NCBI GenBank assembly: GCA_963721115.1
Contig: CAVRIA010000004.1
Span: forward strand, 558,001 to 622,000
Length of the DNA stretch: 64,000 nucleotides
Reading direction: 5' to 3'
DNA from: CAVRIA01 sp963721115
GTDB lineage: Bacteria > Desulfobacterota > Binatia > HRBIN30 > CADEER01
The position numbers and the translations under genes are program-made. Positions 60,086 through 64,000 of this stretch are shown here, one piece after another. The notes under the pieces are model-generated. The model saw only the letters and a program-made list of their open reading frames with translations, had not been told where the DNA came from and did no database searches. The first letter of the stretch is position 1. Every line of letters begins with the position of its first letter.

Positions 60086-63000
60086 CTACTCCGCCGGATT
60101 CGCCTCCGCCACCGGCTCGGTATTGAGAACGACCTCGGCGGGGAAAGTGGAGACGATCGCCTCGTTGGCCAGGAAGCTCTGAATCGGCTGGCCGTCGACC
60201 AGCACCTCGCGCAACGGGCGCGGCAGCGGCGGGCGCAACACGATGCCGCCCGGCGGCACCGCGAGGTCGCCGGAGAGCCGCACCACGAGAGAGTCCTCCG
60301 ACTCGCGGCGCAGGGTATAGTTGAGAACGCCGTAGTGGGTCGGGAGCCTCTTCACGCGTATGCCCGGTCCGTCCTGCACCCACTCCAGCGGCAGCCCGCC
60401 GGCCAGCACCAGGGCTCGATCGGACTCCCGCTCGTAGGCGAACATGGCGCGCGCGGCGCGGATGAAGCTCGATCCCACCCACGTGTGCGGCATGTCGCCG
60501 ATGAAGCGCGGCGCCGCCGGATGGCGCCACACCACCTCCGCCCACTCGTTCCAGCCGGCCGGCCTCTGCCCCGCGAGCAGGAAGTCGAGAAGCTCGTGGG
60601 CGCGCTCGCGCTGCCCGAGGCGGATGAAGGCGTTCACGTTGCGAACCTCGTAGGGCGTGTAGGCCTGCCAGTCGCCCTTGCTCTCGCGGCGTTGCTCGAA
60701 CTGTTGATAGTACAGATCGTAGGTGTGCGTGAGGGCGGGCTGCGGCAGATTCGCCAGCTCGCCGCCGGGCGCCAGGGCGATCGACGTCGAGCTCGGATCG
60801 AAGTCGCCGAGCTCCACCGAGGCCGGGATGTAGTCGATGCCGTGGTTGGCCATCGTGTGCTCGATCGAGGCGTACAGGTCGGTGCGGAACGAATCGCGCA
60901 AGGCGGCGAAGGCCGCGGCGTGCTCGTCGTCGCCGATCACGACGGCGAGCCCGGCGGCGTCCTTGAGGCCGCGCAGGGCGAAGAAGTCGTCCCAGTACGA
61001 GTGTACCGGGCGCGAGGCGTAGCCCTCGTGGCTGATCGACTCGGGGAGCAGGCCGTAGAAGGCTTGCATCTCCGGCGTGCGATACGCCTCGGTCAGGCGC
61101 TCCTGCCGCAGGGTGGCGATGTACTGGACCGCCCGCACCACGCTCGGCCACATCTCGCTGAGGAAGCCGACGTCGTGCGTGTAGCGGTAGTAGTCGGCCA
61201 CCGCGAACACGAACTCGCCGTTGCTGTCGTTCTCGGCCACCGGGTCGGCGCCGCGGCGGTCGATGCAGCAGGGAACCTTGCCGTCCGGAAACTGGTAGGT
61301 GGCGTACCAGCGCAGGAAGTCGCGCACCTCCTCGGTGAAGCCGGTCTCCAGCAGGGCCACCGAGGTCAGCGCTCCGTCGCGAATCCAGGAGCGCGCGTAG
61401 TTGCGGGGGCCGGGCTGCAGGGCGGCGCCGCTGCGGTTGATCAGAACGTAGGCGAGGTTGGTGCGGAGGGTCTGGACGAGCTTCTCGCCGGCGGGGGGCA
61501 CCTCGAAGTCGACGCGGCCGAGGGCGGATTGCCAGTAGGCCTTGGTCTCGCGCCGCCTGTCGTCCAGCTTGGCGACCAGATCGACGCGCGCCGCCTCGTC
61601 CATCGCGGCCGAGTCGTGGAAGGGCACGGCGACGTGGACCTCCTTCGCCTCTCCGGGCTGCAGGTCGATGCTGTACTGCAGCGCCCCGCCGGCGAAGCCC
61701 AACGGATCCGACACCTCGGCGCGCGGCGGCACCTCTCCCTTGGCCAGGAAGTCGGTCACCGGCCCCTGCTCGAAGGTGGTGGCGCCGAAGTGATCGGGCG
61801 CCGGCAGGGATACCACCGTCCGCTCGCCGTTGACGCGCACGGCGCGGTCGCGCAGGGCGATGTCGCGGATCAGCGCCGCTCCGCCGACCATGTTGAGCGA
61901 CTGCCAGGGCGGGTTCACCTGAAAGGGCCGGATGGCGAGGAAGAGGCTGCCGTGGCGGGGCTCCTCGGCGCCGTTCTCGACCCGGTAGACGGCGTACAGC
62001 GTCGACGACCCGGGCGTGCCGGCCGCGAACGCCGTGACGGTGAAGGCGAGGCCGTCGTAGTCCCAGCGCACCGAGGGGATCGGCAGGTAGCCGTCCTCCA
62101 GCGACTGCGTGGTGTGCACGGAGTTCCAGCGGATGAGCTTGCCGTTCAGGTAGAGGAAGGGCTCGAGCGAGAAGGCGCCGCGCCCGACCTCGAGCATGCC
62201 CTCTTCGTTGAGCAGCGCCTTCTCGCTGTCTCCGTTCACGCCGACGACCGTCCAGTACGTCTGCTTGCCGTAAAGGTACTTCGGGTAGGTGCCGGGGGGC
62301 TCGTCCTTGGCCATGGCCTGGAAGAACTGGTTGGGCGAGGCGGAGAACTCGAAGGGCTTCACCGCGACCGCGATGATGCCGTAGCCCTGGCCGCGACTGC
62401 TCTGCTCGAGCTGCAGGCGGATGTAGCGCGATTCGGCGTCGGGCATGTAGACGTAGTCGCGCCCGCCGTTGCCGAGCGTGCTCACGTAGGCCGTGCTCCA
62501 GTTCTCCTCGTCGTCGGAGACCTCGACCTTGTACGAGGTGGCGTAGTCTTCCGGATCCCAGTCGATGACCAGCCCGCCGTACTCGCGCGGCTTGAGGAAG
62601 TCGATCAGCAGCCACTGGTTGCCGGCGACCGAGCCGCTTCTCCAGCTCGTCGCCGGGTCGTGGTCGAAGATCATCTGCGGCTCGTGCCCCGGTACGGAGG
62701 TCGAGGCGCGCACGGTCGCCGTCAGGTCGAAGCGGCTCGCCGGCTCGCGTTCCTCGAGGCGCAGGTCGTCGATCCACACCGAGCCCGCGCCGCCGCTGCC
62801 GGTGGATATGGCGAACTCGATCCCGCCGACATGCTCCGGATACCCGCCGCCGGCGGGGCCCCAGGCGAACTGGAGTCGCGGCCGGCGGATGATCACGTGC
62901 TGCCAGTCGAGCGGGAAGTCGTAGTCGCGCTGGTCGTACCACCAGACGTTCTTGCCGGTCTGGTCGATGACCTTGAACTCGAGGTTGTTCTGCGGCGCCT

Positions 63001-63277
63001 CGCCGCGCAGGTCGAAGCTGAAGGCGTAGTTCGGCGGCAGATCGAGTGCGAAGTCCTTGTGCACCAAGACGTAGCCGGGCTTGCCGTGGAAATCGAAGTC
63101 GATGCGCATGGCCATGCCCATGCCTTCGCGGCCCGTGTCCTGGGCGATCTCCACGTCGGCGCCCGGCGAGGAGCTCGCGGTCCACTCCGTCAACTGCTCG
63201 AACTGGTCCACCGTCTCGGCGCCGGCGTGGACCGGCGCGAGCAGGGCGGCCACGAGCGCGATCGTCATCCAGAGCAT
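60086..63277 (-). CDS. Exported discoidin-domain six-hairpin glycosidase
   Basis: A 1063-residue protein. AAGGAAAACC precedes the ATG at 63277, which is favoured over 63295; a signal peptide is cut near HAGA-ET. After a jelly-roll domain (DFHGKPGYVLVHKDFALDLP), a discoidin F5/8C domain (PQMIFDHDPATSWRSGS, WLLIDFLKPREYGGLVIDWD) binds glycans. The (alpha/alpha)6 catalytic part begins near residue 620 (NYARSWIRDGALTSVAL; SYWDDFFALRGLKDA; MPHTWVGSSFIRAARAMFAYE). The acid residues lie in RDG and WDD motifs typical of clan-L glycosidases. The specific GH family is not recognised. It lies next to the phosphorylase gene (34 bases) and to the ABC permease, suggesting periplasmic cleavage followed by import and phosphorolysis. 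Confidence 0.85.
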   Translation of the reverse strand: MLWMTIALVAALLAPVHAGAETVDQFEQLTEWTASSSPGADVEIAQDTGREGMGMAMRIDFDFHGKPGYVLVHKDFALDLPPNYAFSFDLRGEAPQNNLEFKVIDQTGKNVWWYDQRDYDFPLDWQHVIIRRPRLQFAWGPAGGGYPEHVGGIEFAISTGSGGAGSVWIDDLRLEEREPASRFDLTATVRASTSVPGHEPQMIFDHDPATSWRSGSVAGNQWLLIDFLKPREYGGLVIDWDPEDYATSYKVEVSDDEENWSTAYVSTLGNGGRDYVYMPDAESRYIRLQLEQSSRGQGYGIIAVAVKPFEFSASPNQFFQAMAKDEPPGTYPKYLYGKQTYWTVVGVNGDSEKALLNEEGMLEVGRGAFSLEPFLYLNGKLIRWNSVHTTQSLEDGYLPIPSVRWDYDGLAFTVTAFAAGTPGSSTLYAVYRVENGAEEPRHGSLFLAIRPFQVNPPWQSLNMVGGAALIRDIALRDRAVRVNGERTVVSLPAPDHFGATTFEQGPVTDFLAKGEVPPRAEVSDPLGFAGGALQYSIDLQPGEAKEVHVAVPFHDSAAMDEAARVDLVAKLDDRRRETKAYWQSALGRVDFEVPPAGEKLVQTLRTNLAYVLINRSGAALQPGPRNYARSWIRDGALTSVALLETGFTEEVRDFLRWYATYQFPDGKVPCCIDRRGADPVAENDSNGEFVFAVADYYRYTHDVGFLSEMWPSVVRAVQYIATLRQERLTEAYRTPEMQAFYGLLPESISHEGYASRPVHSYWDDFFALRGLKDAAGLAVVIGDDEHAAAFAALRDSFRTDLYASIEHTMANHGIDYIPASVELGDFDPSSTSIALAPGGELANLPQPALTHTYDLYYQQFEQRRESKGDWQAYTPYEVRNVNAFIRLGQRERAHELLDFLLAGQRPAGWNEWAEVVWRHPAAPRFIGDMPHTWVGSSFIRAARAMFAYERESDRALVLAGGLPLEWVQDGPGIRVKRLPTHYGVLNYTLRRESEDSLVVRLSGDLAVPPGGIVLRPPLPRPLREVLVDGQPIQSFLANEAIVSTFPAEVVLNTEPVAEANPAE

Positions 63278-63353
63278 GGTTTTCCTTCTTCGCATTTTCG
63301 GGGGAGTCCGGTGCTTTTCGGGAGGGATTTCCGAGCGGCGTCTCGCGGTGGGG

Positions 63354-64000
63354 TCAGTCCTTCACGGCGCCGCTCATGATCCCGGCAATGTAGTACTTTT
63401 GCAGGGCCATAAACAGCAGCATCACGGGGAGGACGGTGAGCACCGCCCCGGCCATCATGAGCTCGATGTCCTGCACGTGCTCGCCCAGCAGGTTGGCGAG
63501 CGCGACCGGCAGCGTGTACATGCCGTCGTCGCTCAGCACGATCAACGGCCACATGAAGTCGTTCCATGTGCCCATGAAGGTGAAGACGGCCAGGGTCACC
63601 AGGATCGGCTTGCAGGCGGGCAGGACCAGAGACCAGTAGATGCGCAGCTCGCCCGCCCCGTCGATCCGTGCCGCGTCGAGCAGGCTGTCCGGGATCGACA
63701 GCGCGTACTGCCGGATCAGGAAGATGCCGAAGATGCTCGCCATGCCGGGGATGACGACCCCTGCGTAGGTGTTCACCAGGCCCATCTCCTTGAGCATCAG
63801 GAAGAGCGGCAGCATCGACACCTGCGCGGGGATGACCATGGAGCGCGAGCAGGATCCGGAAGAGACGGTCGCGTCCCGCAAAGCGCAGCTTGGCGAAGGC
63901 ATAGCCCGCCATCGAGTTGAAGATCAGGGCGATGATCGTCACCGCCGATGCGATCAGGGTGCTGTTGAGGATGTAGCGGGCGAGGTCGAGGCGGGTGAAC
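63354..64000 (-). CDS. Carbohydrate ABC transporter permease, MalG type (partial, frameshifted)
   Basis: The gene enters from the right edge and ends at 63354. The first part (LARYILNSTLIASAVTIIALIFNSMAGYAFAKLRF) and the second (MVIPAQVSMLPLFLMLKEMGLVNTY, then the EAA loop as DAARIDGAGELRIYWSLVLPACKP) join across a break near 63840. It is the cytoplasm-facing partner for the transport ATPase. The other components should lie beyond 64000. It follows the pattern of MalG/ThuG permeases for oligosaccharides and shares the strand of the glycosidase and phosphorylase, so it probably imports their product. Confidence 0.88.

Noticed and set aside
59972..63379. Plus-strand open frame of 1135 codons opposite the discoidin glycosidase
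   Set aside because: Composition is Arg/Val/Ala/Gly shadow sequence with no domain, and the minus strand encodes a clear exported enzyme with signal peptide and conserved motifs.

Overview
The window looks like the chromosome of an uncultured, high-GC, Gram-negative soil or sediment bacterium. Lipid A genes (LpxB, an LpxL-type acyltransferase and an MsbA-like exporter) indicate an outer membrane. Two F420-type enzymes, two cytochrome P450s, MaoC/thiolase genes, Thr-Pro-rich lipoproteins and a dockerin-like EF-hand module would suit a Binatota- or Desulfobacterota-like lineage; that placement is inference from gene content only. Many genes that look otherwise intact carry one-base frameshifts, and one operon is peppered with them. 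This points to an uncorrected assembly rather than genuine decay, although decay cannot be excluded from one sequence.

Layout. 0-6.2 kb: start of a membrane glycosyltransferase, a PPOX/F420 protein, and a translationally coupled GH3 lipoprotein and GH78 rhamnosidase that probably trim plant glycosides. 6.4-13.5 kb: a catabolic block with P450-MaoC-MaoC, an amidohydrolase, a TetR repressor and a divergent four-gene acyl-CoA operon (dehydratase, Zn-ribbon, MaoC, thiolase) broken by many frameshifts. 13.6-16.1 kb: HU protein, DUF2127 protein, DHRS12-like SDR, a 160-bp MITE-like element and the stub of an anchored surface protein. 16.1-21.1 kb: arsenic resistance in two modules, arsR-acr3-arsC and a second arsR-arsM, with a GST-family gene between. 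Both arsR promoters abut their start codons. 21.1-30.1 kb: membrane glycosyltransferase, retinol-saturase-like FAD enzyme facing a FadR-type regulator and a fatty acid hydroxylase, DsbA-fold isomerase, and a molybdopterin oxidoreductase facing an HxlR regulator with twin operators.

30.1-37.5 kb: a lipoprotein, small membrane proteins, an SDR, a second P450 and a surface protein with a C-terminal anchor. 37.6-42.8 kb: a lipid A module (LpxB, LpxL-like, a convergent DUF374 acyltransferase, a ParB-fold protein, an MsbA-like ABC exporter). 43.4-47.9 kb: a two-gene biotin-dependent acyl-CoA carboxylase. 48.2-53.2 kb: a very large exported G8/beta-helix protein resembling animal CEMIP/TMEM2 hyaluronidases, with a dockerin-like N-terminus. 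53.5-56.0 kb: amidohydrolase, LLM-class F420 enzyme, dodecin. 56.1-64 kb: a carbohydrate locus with a GH94-type phosphorylase resembling the C-terminal half of cyclic glucan synthase, a discoidin-bearing six-hairpin glycosidase and a sugar ABC permease cut by the window edge.

The most unusual non-coding features are 8-bp-period tandem arrays at three intergenic sites. Two of them lie between convergent genes and form long imperfect inverted repeats. No tRNA, rRNA, CRISPR array or complete transposase gene was seen.
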